Source: Phycisphaerae bacterium
GTDB lineage: Bacteria > Planctomycetota > Phycisphaerae > UBA1845 > PWPN01
NCBI GenBank assembly: GCA_003557125.1
Contig: PWPN01000051.1
Location: 1-16,765, forward strand
DNA length: 16,765 nt
Direction: 5' to 3'
The number at the start of each line of letters is the position of its first letter. The stretch's first letter is position 1. Positions 1 to 7,626 of the stretch are shown here, in pieces. The position numbers were made by a program, and so were the translations under genes. The notes beneath the pieces were generated by a model. It did not search any database. It was not told where the DNA came from and saw only the letters and a program-made list of their open reading frames with translations.

Positions 1-1124
1 CCAAGGCTCCTCCCTGGATCGCCCGGAGCGAAGCGCGCACCGCTGCCGGCCAGGCCAATGACCGGGGCGACGATCTGACGCTCACGTTCGTCACGCGCCC
101 GATCCGGATCGAAAGCGGCGATTCGGCCGAGGTCGCCTTCGACTGCTACATCGGGCCCAAGTCGAAACGGGCCTTCGAACAGGTCGAAGCGTACGTCGCG
201 CGGGACTATTACAACGTCATTCGCGAGGGGTTCATCTGGTGCGCCCCGGCCGGCCTGGTCGGCATCATGATGTCCCTGCTCAATACCTTCCATCGCATTC
301 CGCCGCACAACTACGGCCTGGCCATCATCATCCTCGTGCTTATCGTGCGCGGGCTGCTGCACCCGATCACCAAACGAAGCCAGGTCAACATGATGAAGAT
401 GCAGCAGCAGCAGGCAGGCCTTCAACCGAAGGTCAAGGTGATCCGCGAGAAGTACGCCAACGACAAAGCCAAGATGAACCAGGCGATGATGGATCTCTAT
501 CGCGAGGAAGGGATCAACCCGGCCGGCCAGATCCTTTCCTGCCTGCCGATGTTCCTCCAGTTCCCTATCTGGATCGCCCTGTGGACAGCCCTGTCATCGA
601 CGATCGAGATGCGTCATGCCGCCTTCGACGGCTGGTGGATCCGGGACCTGGCCGGGCCGGACGCGTTGTATACATTCAGCCAGCCTGTCGAGATTCCCCT
701 GCTCGGCATGCTCATGGGCGGACCCGTCGAGTCGCTGAACCTGCTGCCGATTCTGCTGGGGCTCTCGCAGTTGCTCCATTCCCGGTTGATGCCTCGGCCG
801 AGCACCCCGCAGCCCGAGGGCGCGCCCGATCAGCGTAAGCTGATGATGTTCATGAGCGTCTTTTTCGTGTTCATCCTCTACAACGCACCTTCGGGCCTGA
901 ATCTCTACATCATGTCGAGCACGCTGTTCGGCGTTCTCGAGCAGCAGCGGGTGCGCAAGCATGTCGCCGATTACCAGGCCAACCGCGAGGTCGAGGACGC
1001 GCGCCGAAAAGAGGCTGCCCAGAAACGGGAAAAAGGCTGGCTCCACCGCAAGTGGGATGAGTTGGCCAAGGAGGCCGAAGAGGCCAAGCGTATCAAGAGC
1101 GGCAAAAAGAAGTCGCGTCGCTAA
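1..1124 (+). CDS. yidC: Membrane protein insertase YidC, 3' part (5' end outside window)
   Basis: YidC/Oxa1-family insertase that inserts and folds inner-membrane proteins, alone or with Sec. The reading frame is open from base 3 to the TAA at 1122-1124 (373 residues seen). The start lies before the window. The first ~75 residues are the end of the periplasmic beta-sandwich domain, including the usual YIGPK stretch. Then come the conserved core helices. The segment ending LIVRGLLHPITKRSQ carries the single conserved Arg of the hydrophilic groove. A cytoplasmic helical hairpin follows (KVIREKYANDKAKMNQAMM), then PMFLQFPIWIALW, a periplasmic loop with WIRDLAGPD, and two final helices with LYNAPSGLNLY. 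The C-terminal tail is very rich in Lys/Arg, which fits ribosome binding. Having the large periplasmic domain marks it as the Gram-negative type. The usual neighbours (rnpA, rpmH, jag) are not seen downstream. Confidence 0.96.
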   Translation, partial: KAPPWIARSEARTAAGQANDRGDDLTLTFVTRPIRIESGDSAEVAFDCYIGPKSKRAFEQVEAYVARDYYNVIREGFIWCAPAGLVGIMMSLLNTFHRIPPHNYGLAIIILVLIVRGLLHPITKRSQVNMMKMQQQQAGLQPKVKVIREKYANDKAKMNQAMMDLYREEGINPAGQILSCLPMFLQFPIWIALWTALSSTIEMRHAAFDGWWIRDLAGPDALYTFSQPVEIPLLGMLMGGPVESLNLLPILLGLSQLLHSRLMPRPSTPQPEGAPDQRKLMMFMSVFFVFILYNAPSGLNLYIMSSTLFGVLEQQRVRKHVADYQANREVEDARRKEAAQKREKGWLHRKWDELAKEAEEAKRIKSGKKKSRR

Positions 1125-1140
1125 GTCACCGATAAGTAAC

Positions 1141-1174
1141 CCGCGTTCGCTGCAGGCCTTTCGGCGCGAACGGG
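1141..1174 (+). other. Intergenic hairpin between yidC and the DUF62 gene
   Basis: Inverted repeat CGTTCGC (1144-1150) / GCGAACG (1166-1172), extended by two more C-G pairs past a bulged G at 1143. The loop is 15 nt. No T-run follows, so it is not a standard intrinsic terminator. It could be a weak terminator, an RNA processing site or an mRNA-stability element. This is inference only. Confidence 0.4.
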
Positions 1175-1237
1175 CGGGCGGAGCTGCGAATGCGGGGCAC
1201 GTAACGGAAAACCCTATCTACCTCAGGCAGGTGCCTC

Positions 1238-2026
1238 ATGGCGATCATCGCGCTGATGACGGATTTCGGGACGCGCGACCACTTCGTGGCCACGATGAAA
1301 GGGGTCATCCTCCAGATCGATCCCAGAGCGACGATCGTGGATCTCACGCACGAAGTCGATCCGCAGCAGGTCTACGAGGCAGCCTTCACGCTCCGGCAGG
1401 CATTTCCGTACTTCCCGGATCAGACGATCTTCGTGGCCGTCGTCGATCCCACGGTCGGCACGAGCCGGCGCATTCTGGCGGCGCGGTACAGCAACCGGAT
1501 CCTGCTCGTCCCCGACAACGGGGTCCTCACGCTCATCCATCGCGACGCCGAGCTCCAGGAGGTGCGCGTCGTCGAGAACCGACGATTCATGGCCGGTTCG
1601 CTGTCGAGTACCTTTCACGGCCGGGACATCTTCGCGCCGGTGGCGGCCCACCTCTCCAAGGGAGTCCGGTTCGGCGAGCTGGGGCCCGTGGCCGACTCGC
1701 TCGATCTGCTCGAGTTGGCCAAGCCCGCACGCAGCGGCGACGGAGCCCTGAACGGCCAAGTGGTCTACGTGGACCGGTTCGGAAATCTCGTCACGAACAT
1801 CTCGGCGCTCGACCTGTCGGCTGCGAATACCCCCGGCCATACGCACCGGGTGCGCGTCGATGGCCGAGACGTCGGCCCGGTCCGTATCGCCTACGCGGAT
1901 GTGCCGACAGGCGAGTTCGTCGCACTCATCGGCAGCACGGACATGCTCGAAATCGCCGTCAACCAGGGCAGCGCACACGAACAACTGGCCCTGGGCAAGG
2001 GTGCCCGCGTGACCGTCGAGCCCTAG
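1238..2026 (+). CDS. SAM hydrolase / SAM hydroxide adenosyltransferase (DUF62 family)
   Basis: A 262-residue protein covering the whole length of the DUF62 family. Characterised archaeal and bacterial members split S-adenosylmethionine into adenosine and methionine using an activated water, and halogenating relatives (fluorinase, SalL) share the fold. The visible signatures are LMTDFGTRDHF near the N-terminus, VVDPTVG, PDNG, TFHGRDIFAP, DRFGNLVTN and a C-terminal GS-x5-EIAVNQGSA. D70, R77 and H127 fit the conserved Asp-Arg-His set of the SAM-hydrolysing subgroup, so hydrolase is preferred over halogenase. It begins at ATG 1238 after an AGG-rich stretch (1225-1232). It sits 113 nt after yidC and may be cotranscribed, but has no obvious functional tie to it. 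The cellular role of this family is still unclear. Confidence 0.9.
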   Translation: MAIIALMTDFGTRDHFVATMKGVILQIDPRATIVDLTHEVDPQQVYEAAFTLRQAFPYFPDQTIFVAVVDPTVGTSRRILAARYSNRILLVPDNGVLTLIHRDAELQEVRVVENRRFMAGSLSSTFHGRDIFAPVAAHLSKGVRFGELGPVADSLDLLELAKPARSGDGALNGQVVYVDRFGNLVTNISALDLSAANTPGHTHRVRVDGRDVGPVRIAYADVPTGEFVALIGSTDMLEIAVNQGSAHEQLALGKGARVTVEP

Positions 2027-2301
2027 TGTTTTCGAAGTATGCATCGCGTGTGTTCCTACAGTGTGCATACAGCCGCACGATCGCACGGAGCCGATTCCGG
2101 TTCTCCGCCAAACCTTCCGAAGCAAAGCGTGTCTCCATCTGTGCAGGCCGCTCGCCCACGGCGGCGTTGCGGAATATTCGAGATTCCGGCTACACAAGGC
2201 CTTTGGAAGCCGCAAAACAAGTAAAAAGCTCTGTCACTGAACAAAGGCCGTTGGGGCTTGCATCGGCAGGATACGTGAATCCGCAACGCGGGCGGGGCGG
2301 T
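2027..2301. other. Non-coding spacer upstream of apbE promoter
   Basis: No convincing gene on either strand. Short frames here lack ribosome binding sites and family motifs. It holds a 7-bp inverted repeat, GTATGCA (2037-2043) / TGCATAC (2064-2070), with a 20-nt loop. It also holds one copy of the decamer GTAAAAAGCT (2221-2230), which recurs at 2331-2340 just after the promoter -10 box. Neither can be assigned a function from sequence. Confidence 0.5.
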
Positions 2302-2330
2302 TTGCAGCGAACATTGCGACTTGGGATAAT
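2302..2330 (+). promoter_or_regulatory. Sigma70-type promoter for the apbE-like gene
   Basis: TTGCAG (2302-2307) and GATAAT (2325-2330) are separated by 17 bp, each close to the TTGACA/TATAAT consensus in otherwise GC-rich DNA. A start of transcription near 2337 would give a leader of about 65 nt before the GTG at 2402. It is the best standard-looking promoter in the first half of the window. Confidence 0.6.
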
Positions 2331-2401
2331 GTAAAAAGCTGGTTGCGGCGAGCGCGCGGCGGCGTTCGTTGCGCCGGATGGCATGCGTGGGAGACCGGAC
2401 T

Positions 2402-3559
2402 GTGAGCGGGCGTTCGAGCTGGACACGACGCGGGTTTTTCAGTGCCCGGGGTCTCGGTGCGATGTCGGGCGGGTTGCTCGGCGAGCTCGTCGGGGATGCC
2501 TCGTATTCGTTTCTCGAGGACCGCGCGGTCCTTCAGCTCTGCATGGCACGCGGCGCGATGGGCTGCGAGTTCAGCATTCAGCTGCCGGCCGCTTACACGA
2601 ACGGTCTGAACGCAGGCGAGGCGGCCCTCGAAGAAATCGACGAGATCGAGCGTCTGCTGACGGTTTACACCGCCGACAGTGACACCACCTATCTCAACCA
2701 GTACGCCGCGTTGCACCCTGTGCGCACGGACGGACGGCTCTTCGCCCTGCTCGAGCGGTCGCTCGAGTTGCACCGGCTCACGGAGGGTGCATTCGACGTC
2801 GCGACGCACGCGCTTCTGACGGCCTGGGGCTTTTTCAAGGGCCCGCGACACGTGCCGACCGAAGCGCAACAGCAGGCTGCCCTGGCATGCAGCGGGATGC
2901 GGCACGTCGTGCTGTCGCCCACGGATCGCACCGTACAGTATCGCATCGAAGGTTTAGGGGTTAATTTCGGTTCGATCGGCAAAGGATACGGGATCGATCG
3001 GGCGGTCGAACGGCTGCAAGATCGGGAAGGCATTGGGTGCATGCTGCTCCAGGGTGGGCTGAGCAGCGTGCGGGCGCTCGGTTCGCCGGGCCAGGACGAG
3101 CAGGGCTGGCGCGTGGGGCTTCAGGATCCGACCGATCGCCGTCGGCGACTCGCGACGGCCCGGCTGATCGACCGGTCGATGGGGACATCGGGGATTGATC
3201 AGCAGTCCTTCGAGTCGCAAGACCGTCGCTACGGGCATATTCTCGACCCGCGGACCGGCCATCCGACCGCGCCGCTCGCTTCGGCCTCGGCGGTGGCTGC
3301 CGATGCCGCGACGGCCGATGCGCTGGCGACGGCCTTTTTCGTGATGGGACTCGACAAGACGCGTCTTTTCTGTCAAAATCATCCAGACATCGGCGCGCTG
3401 CTGGTGCTTCGGCCGGGCGAACGTGTTGCGGGCGAGGCGGAGCGGCGAGGCGGTTTCGAACGTCGCAGTACCACCCAGCCGCAAGTGGTGACGTTCAACC
3501 TGTCCGCCCGAGATGTGAATTTCGAACCGGCCGATGCGGGCCGACGCCGGCCCATGTAA
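2402..3559 (+). CDS. ApbE-like FAD:protein FMN transferase, Tat-type signal
   Basis: ApbE-family protein (385 residues). ApbE enzymes use FAD and Mg2+ to attach FMN covalently to Thr/Ser of periplasmic flavoproteins such as NqrB/C or RnfG. Family landmarks appear in order: RGAMGCEF (~50-57), AFDVATHALLTAWGF (~130-144), FGSIGKGYGIDRA (~189-201, usually GxIAKGYAVD), MLLQGGLSSVRALG (~214-227), W-RVGLQDP, GTSG...YGHILDPRTGHP (~261-288) and DAATADALATAFFVMG (~301-316), whose Asp/Thr are the usual metal ligands. The N-terminus has a twin-arginine-like TRRGFF (8-13), though the hydrophobic stretch after it is weak. The start GTG 2402 is chosen for its GGGAG (2389-2393) at 8-nt spacing. TTG 2369, ATG 2378 and GTG 2387 would extend it but lack such a site. 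No flavoprotein target gene lies nearby. Confidence 0.87.
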   Translation: MSGRSSWTRRGFFSARGLGAMSGGLLGELVGDASYSFLEDRAVLQLCMARGAMGCEFSIQLPAAYTNGLNAGEAALEEIDEIERLLTVYTADSDTTYLNQYAALHPVRTDGRLFALLERSLELHRLTEGAFDVATHALLTAWGFFKGPRHVPTEAQQQAALACSGMRHVVLSPTDRTVQYRIEGLGVNFGSIGKGYGIDRAVERLQDREGIGCMLLQGGLSSVRALGSPGQDEQGWRVGLQDPTDRRRRLATARLIDRSMGTSGIDQQSFESQDRRYGHILDPRTGHPTAPLASASAVAADAATADALATAFFVMGLDKTRLFCQNHPDIGALLVLRPGERVAGEAERRGGFERRSTTQPQVVTFNLSARDVNFEPADAGRRRPM

Positions 3560-3563
3560 ACGC

Positions 3564-3581
3564 GCGTCTGATGGCAGACGC
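3564..3581 (+). other. Short hairpin after apbE-like gene
   Basis: Perfect 7-bp stem GCGTCTG (3564-3570) / CAGACGC (3575-3581) with loop ATGG, four bases after the stop codon. No T-run follows, so termination is doubtful. It may mark the 3' end of the transcript or stabilise it. Confidence 0.45.
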
Positions 3582-3779
3582 CATCCAAGTTGACTCCACG
3601 CCAGAAAGCCAGACCCGTCCCGCGACGGGAAGCGGTGTCGCAAGGGCCTTTCGTGGGAGTGCCGCGGGGGCCTGTCAGGAGCGGCCTCGCTCGGCGGCGA
3701 GCGATGCGCTCTACGGAATGTGTCCGGCCCGAAAAGTCCGGATCCAAGCGAATACGAATTCGAGAGAGAACAAACGACC

Positions 3780-4853
3780 ATGGCAGACTACAAGCCCGAT
3801 TTGGGAAAGCCGCGTTCGACCATGCGGACCGTGACGGGATGGACGATCTTTTTCATGGTCCTGCTCCGCATCTCCATCGGCTGGCACTTCGCTTACGAAG
3901 GCATTACGAAGCTGGACCAGGGCGATTGGCGAGCGACCGGCTACCTTCTCCAGTCGACGGGGCCGTTGCGACCCCTGTTCCTGACGATGGTCAAGGACGC
4001 GGAAGGCCTGGAAAGGCTCACGCCCGAGTCGGTCAAGGATCGGATCGACGAGCGGTTCGATGTGTGGGTGGCCCATTTTGATCTCAAGCCGCTCACGCCC
4101 GAGCAGATCGACCGGATCCAGGATGCCGAGGCCAAGGCCGAGGCTCAGCGCAAGCGCGAGCTCTACGACTATCTCGTCGCCTATCGGGAGCGCAAGAAAG
4201 TCGGCGATCCCGACCATCCGGAAGACACGAACTACGTCGATGCGGTCTTTGCCGACCCCGACTTCCAGCAGCAGCTGGAACATTACGAGCGGCTGCTCGT
4301 GATGATCTCGGAACAGGAAGCGGAGCTCGGGAAGCTGGCTTTCAACACGGAACGGCTCATGGCCGACTACGGTCGAAAGGCACAGAAGCTCAACGTGCTG
4401 CTCGAGCGCGCCACCGCTCCCCTGTACAAGGGCGGCATCCTCGACACCAACTCCTTGGAAGGCCACATACAGGCCCAACTGGCGGAATCGCAGTGGGCGC
4501 ACGGGCCCGCGCCGGGCGAGAGGAGCCAGACATGGCTCATCGACCATCTCAACATGTGGGCACTCACGCTGGTGGGGGTATGCCTGATGCTCGGGCTGTT
4601 CACGCGGTTGGCGGCACTGGGCGGCGTGGGGTTGCTGGCGATGTACTACCTGGCGATTCCGCCGTGGCCCTGGCTGCCGGACAATCCGATGGCCGAGGGG
4701 AGCTATTTCTTCATCGACAAGAACTTTATCGAGGCCGTCGCCCTGATGATGATCGCGACGTCGCGGATCGGGCGATGGGGCGGACTCGATGCCCTCGTGT
4801 GCCGGTTGACCAAGACCTGCACGCCCGAGGCGATGGCCAGCACGAACGAATAA
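3780..4853 (+). CDS. DoxX-family membrane protein with long charged insertion
   Basis: Integral membrane protein of 357 residues. The first helix region contains LLRISIGWHFAYEGITKL (~28-45), a pattern typical of DoxX proteins. Further helices lie at about 257-275, 277-295 and 313-330, and the C-terminus has RIGRWGGLDALV. DoxX proteins are four-helix membrane proteins; some relatives are subunits of quinone-linked systems. Between the first and later helices lies an insertion of ~180 residues (about 70-250), rich in Glu, Lys, Arg and Gln and predicted helical or coiled-coil. It makes the protein over twice the usual DoxX length. ATG 3780 is preferred because the DoxX N-terminus begins right after it. 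An in-frame ATG at 3720 would add 20 residues and also lacks a clear ribosome site. It probably works with the secreted oxidoreductase downstream, a pairing I associate with Planctomycetota. The substrate is unknown. Confidence 0.8.
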   Translation: MADYKPDLGKPRSTMRTVTGWTIFFMVLLRISIGWHFAYEGITKLDQGDWRATGYLLQSTGPLRPLFLTMVKDAEGLERLTPESVKDRIDERFDVWVAHFDLKPLTPEQIDRIQDAEAKAEAQRKRELYDYLVAYRERKKVGDPDHPEDTNYVDAVFADPDFQQQLEHYERLLVMISEQEAELGKLAFNTERLMADYGRKAQKLNVLLERATAPLYKGGILDTNSLEGHIQAQLAESQWAHGPAPGERSQTWLIDHLNMWALTLVGVCLMLGLFTRLAALGGVGLLAMYYLAIPPWPWLPDNPMAEGSYFFIDKNFIEAVALMMIATSRIGRWGGLDALVCRLTKTCTPEAMASTNE

Positions 4854-4893
4854 ATCGAATGAGCGGTCGGGGGGCGTTCCCCGAGCAGGCGTA

Positions 4894-4907
4894 GCAGGGT
4901 GCCCTGC
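4894..4907. other. Palindrome abutting the 22-bp repeats
   Basis: GCAGGG-TG-CCCTGC, a perfect 6-bp inverted repeat with a 2-bp centre. Its last two bases (4906-4907) are the first two of repeat unit 1. It could be a protein-binding dyad. Confidence 0.4.
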
Positions 4908-4985
4908 ATGACAGGAATCCCGGAAAGGCATGACAGGGATCCGGGAAAGGTTTGACAGGGATCCTGGAAAGGCATGGCAGGGACC
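4906..4985 (+). repeat. 22-bp tandem repeat, about 3.6 units
   Basis: Units start at 4906, 4928, 4950 and 4972. Unit 2 reads GCATGACAGGGATCCGGGAA followed by AG. Unit 1 differs from it at two positions and unit 3 at three. Unit 4 is recognisable only in its first 14 or so bases. The period is not a multiple of three, and the array sits in the doxX-oxidoreductase spacer, so it is unlikely to encode a peptide repeat. Two helical turns per unit would place repeated protein sites on roughly one face of the DNA. Unit 3 contains TTGACA (4952-4957), but no matching -10 box follows. Confidence 0.75.
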
Positions 4986-5040
4986 AGATCGGTTCAGCGA
5001 CGAATCATTGAGGCGATTCGTATTAAAAAGGGATACACAG

Positions 5041-6453
5041 ATGGCACTTAACAGTCAGCAACGCCAGGTCGGCAGGGACAACTACGAGGCCGCGGTTCGC
5101 CTTTCGCGACGGCAACTCCTGGCCGCGGGCGCCACGGTACCGACGGCTGCGGCCATGTACTGGGGGTACGGCAATTTCAAGGCGGACCCCGTCGGCGTCG
5201 GCGTGATCGGGACCGGCAACCAGGGCCGGGCACTCATCCGCTCGATCAACCCGGCCTATCTCAAGGTGACCGCTTTCTCCGAGATCCGCCCGAGCAACCA
5301 GATCCGGGCGCGGAAGGATCTCGCCGACAAGTTCGGTGCCGATGCGGCCGACATCCCGCTCTACGAGAATTATCACGACCTGCTCGCCGACGATCGCGTC
5401 GAGCTCGTGATCGTCGCGCTGCCGCTCCACCTCCATGCGGAAGCGACCATCGCCGCGTTCGAGGCGGGCAAGCACGTGCTCTGCGAGAAGCTGATGGCCA
5501 AGACCGTCACCGAATGCAAAGAGATGGTGCGGGCGGGCGAGAAGCACGGCAAGCACCTCTCCGTCGGCCACCAGCGCCACTACAGCTACCTCTACGCCAA
5601 CTGCCACTCGATCATCGAGCAAGGCGACATTCTCGGTGATATCAAGCACATTCGCGCTTACTGGCACCGCAACCAGACGAACATGGGCGCCGAGGGCGCC
5701 GAGACCGGCAAGTTCGACAGCTGGCGGCCGCCGGTTCCCGAGCAGGACCAAAACATTCCCTACGACGAGTACGGATACGAGTCGCTTGACGAGCTCATCC
5801 GATGGCGGCTGTCGAATCGCACGGGCGGCGGGCTCCTCGTCGAGCTGGGCAGCCATCAGCTCGATGCGATCAGCATCTTCCTGGGCAAGCAGCTCCCGGT
5901 GGCTGTGCACGGCACGGGCGTGACGTCCTTCTTCACGGACGGCCGGGACGTCGACGATCACATCTTCCTGACTTACGAATTCCCCGGGGATGTGGTCGCC
6001 ACCTACTCGTCGATCTGTACGAACATGTACGACGGCTACGGCGAGCAGGTCATGGGCACGCGCGGCACGATGATCGTCGACAGCGAGAGAGACGCGTTCC
6101 TGTTCCGGGAAATGCGCGGCGCCCCCAGGGATACGCGCATCAACTGGGCCGAACAGCGCGTCAGCCAGCCGGCGGTCGATACGGGCTCGACAGCCATCTG
6201 GGCACTCGCGCCGGGTGTCCCGGATACCCTCGCCAGCCGCGGCTATCGCGAGCAGCTCGAGCACCTCGCCTGGCTCATCCGCAATCCGGGTTCGGACGAC
6301 CGCCCGCGCTGCGACGGCAAGGTGGGGTTGGACGACGCGGTCGTCACGCTCGTGGGCAACCTAGCGATGGATACCAAGCAGCGGATCGTCTTCAAACCGG
6401 AATGGTTCGACGTGGATTCCGACGCGGCGCCGGAGAAGGAATACACGGTCTGA
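5041..6453 (+). CDS. Gfo/Idh/MocA-family oxidoreductase with Tat signal
   Basis: NAD(P)-dependent oxidoreductase of the Gfo/Idh/MocA family (470 residues); relatives oxidise or rearrange sugars, inositols and glycosides. The N-terminus carries a twin-arginine signal, SRRQLLAAGA (22-31), followed by a short Ala-rich stretch, predicting folded export to the periplasm. The Rossmann motif GTGNQG is at 57-62. The C-E-K (148-150) of CEKLMAK replaces the common EKP, with Leu instead of Pro. The family's GGG-x3-ELGSHQLD segment (262-275) contains the likely catalytic H272. ATG 5041 is chosen for its AAGGGA (5028-5033), 7 nt upstream, and because it puts the twin Arg near residue 23. An in-frame ATG at 4930 would run through the 22-bp repeats. 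Secreted members are numerous in Planctomycetota and usually carry bound cofactor. The substrate cannot be told from sequence. Confidence 0.9.
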   Translation: MALNSQQRQVGRDNYEAAVRLSRRQLLAAGATVPTAAAMYWGYGNFKADPVGVGVIGTGNQGRALIRSINPAYLKVTAFSEIRPSNQIRARKDLADKFGADAADIPLYENYHDLLADDRVELVIVALPLHLHAEATIAAFEAGKHVLCEKLMAKTVTECKEMVRAGEKHGKHLSVGHQRHYSYLYANCHSIIEQGDILGDIKHIRAYWHRNQTNMGAEGAETGKFDSWRPPVPEQDQNIPYDEYGYESLDELIRWRLSNRTGGGLLVELGSHQLDAISIFLGKQLPVAVHGTGVTSFFTDGRDVDDHIFLTYEFPGDVVATYSSICTNMYDGYGEQVMGTRGTMIVDSERDAFLFREMRGAPRDTRINWAEQRVSQPAVDTGSTAIWALAPGVPDTLASRGYREQLEHLAWLIRNPGSDDRPRCDGKVGLDDAVVTLVGNLAMDTKQRIVFKPEWFDVDSDAAPEKEYTV

Positions 6454-6543
6454 GCATCCGACCAGGGTGCGCGTGATGCGAGCGGCAGAGGTAATACACA
6501 AAGAGGGACGCCGACCGTAACACGCAGCATGAATGACTACCAG

Positions 6544-6573
6544 ACGGCCGGTGCCGCGGCGCCGGCCGTTTTT
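6544..6573 (+). terminator. Intrinsic terminator after the Gfo/Idh/MocA gene
   Basis: ACGGCCGGTG (6544-6553) pairs with CGCCGGCCGT (6560-6569), giving a GC-rich stem with a G-U pair and a CCGCGG loop. It is followed by T6569-T6573. It lies 91 nt after the stop codon and separates this gene from the SDR-HAD pair. Confidence 0.8.
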
Positions 6574-6605
6574 ATAAATGGGCTTCCCGAATGGACGCGA
6601 TCTTT

Positions 6606-6620
6606 GCAGCGGGTCGCTGC
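6606..6620. other. Operator-like dyad upstream of the SDR gene
   Basis: GCAGCG-GGT-CGCTGC, a perfect 6-bp inverted repeat with a 3-bp centre, about 60 nt before the SDR start. It could bind a sugar-responsive regulator or form a small RNA hairpin. No clear promoter boxes were found around it. Confidence 0.35.
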
Positions 6621-6680
6621 TTGGAGCCGTTGGGCTGAGAAGGCAGGATTGGCATCTTTGATGACGCGTGAGGTGCAACG

Positions 6681-7505
6681 ATGGCGATGAGCGGGCTTTT
6701 CGACGTGACCGGCCGAACGGTTGCGATCACCGGGGGCGGAGGCGTGTTGTGTGGGGGCCTTGCCCGGTACCTGGCCGACTGCGGGATGCGCGTGGCTGTG
6801 CTCGATCTGAAACGCCTCGCGGCCGAGGTGGTCGCCGATGCGATCAACGAAGCGGGTGGGGAAGCGGTGGGTATCGAGATCGACGTTCTCGACCGCGACA
6901 GCGTGCGCGCCGCCTCGCAAACGTGCGAGAAAGCGCTGGGGCGCATCGACGTCCTCATCAACGGCGCCGGCGGCAACCATCCCGATGCGACGACCGGCCC
7001 GGATAAGCCCTTCTTCGATCTTGCGACCGGTGCGTTCGAAAAGGTGCTCGGGCTCAACGTGCTGGGGACCGTGCTGCCCTGCATGGAGTTCGGTCGACCC
7101 ATGGCCGAGCGGGGCGAAGGCATCATCGTCAACATGGCCAGCATGAACGCTTTCAAGCCCTTGACGCGCATCCCGGCCTACTCGGCCGCCAAGAGCGCCG
7201 TGAAGAATTTTACCGAATGGCTCGCGGTCCACATGGCCAAGGAGTATTCGCCGTCCATCCGCGTCAACGCGGTCGCGCCGGGTTTCATGCTCACCGAGCA
7301 GAACCGCTTCCTGCTGACCGATGCCGCGACGGGCGAGCTCACACCCCGGGGCCGATCGATCATCGAGCACACGCCGGCCGGCCGATTCGGCGCCGACGAG
7401 GATCTCTACGGAGCGGTCCACTGGCTGCTTTCACCGGCCAGCCGATTCGTCAACGGTATTTGCGTTCCGGTCGACGGCGGATACAGTGCATTCGGCGGCG
7501 TCTAG
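6681..7505 (+). CDS. SDR oxidoreductase, D-mannonate oxidoreductase-like
   Basis: Classical short-chain dehydrogenase/reductase of 274 residues. The nucleotide-binding motif is TGGGGVLCGG (17-26), INGAGGNHP lies at 93-101, and the catalytic set is S154, Y167 and K171 (YSAAK). Several stretches fit, from memory, the SDR-type D-mannonate oxidoreductase group (YjmF/UxuB of Bacillus type): GGGGVL, NGAGGNHP, SMNAF-PLT, PAYSAAK, APGF-LTEQNR, HTP-GRFG and the ending PVDGGYSAFGGV. That enzyme interconverts D-fructuronate and D-mannonate using NAD(H) in the cytoplasm, in hexuronate catabolism. ATG 6681 follows GAGGTG (6670-6675) at good spacing. It is followed 121 nt later by the HAD gene, probably in one transcript ending at 8599. 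No uxuA or uxaC partner is present, so the substrate assignment is tentative. Confidence 0.87.
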   Translation: MAMSGLFDVTGRTVAITGGGGVLCGGLARYLADCGMRVAVLDLKRLAAEVVADAINEAGGEAVGIEIDVLDRDSVRAASQTCEKALGRIDVLINGAGGNHPDATTGPDKPFFDLATGAFEKVLGLNVLGTVLPCMEFGRPMAERGEGIIVNMASMNAFKPLTRIPAYSAAKSAVKNFTEWLAVHMAKEYSPSIRVNAVAPGFMLTEQNRFLLTDAATGELTPRGRSIIEHTPAGRFGADEDLYGAVHWLLSPASRFVNGICVPVDGGYSAFGGV

Positions 7506-7626
7506 CGACGCATGGGCAAAATCACACGGCAGACGTGCCTGGCAAAGGCATACGCGGATAGACGTGATCGAGGCGTGCGACGGGCACGCGAGGAACGGAT
7601 AACGATACCCGGAGGAGCCACGTACG

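Noticed and set aside
961..2334. Long + strand frame (457 codons) overlapping yidC and the DUF62 gene
   Set aside because: It is Arg-rich, has no recognisable domain, and crosses two well-supported genes in another frame.
2221..2340. Direct repeat of the decamer GTAAAAAGCT, 110 bp apart, flanking the apbE promoter
   Set aside because: Two copies of ten bases with no symmetry or further context are too little to support a regulatory claim.
2027..2401. Riboswitch in the apbE leader
   Set aside because: No known FMN, cobalamin, SAM or c-di-GMP riboswitch core could be matched. The predicted transcribed leader is only about 65 nt.
4952..4980. TTGACA in repeat unit 3 as the promoter of the Gfo/Idh/MocA gene
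   Set aside because: No -10-like hexamer lies 16-18 bp downstream; the sequence there is TGGCAG.
4906..4992. 22-bp repeats as a CRISPR array
   Set aside because: The units are directly tandem with no unique spacers, and no cas gene is present.
4930..5040. Upstream ATG for the Gfo/Idh/MocA protein
   Set aside because: It would encode the tandem repeat region, lacks a ribosome site and pushes the Tat motif to about residue 60. ATG 5041 has AAGGGA and a normal Tat position.
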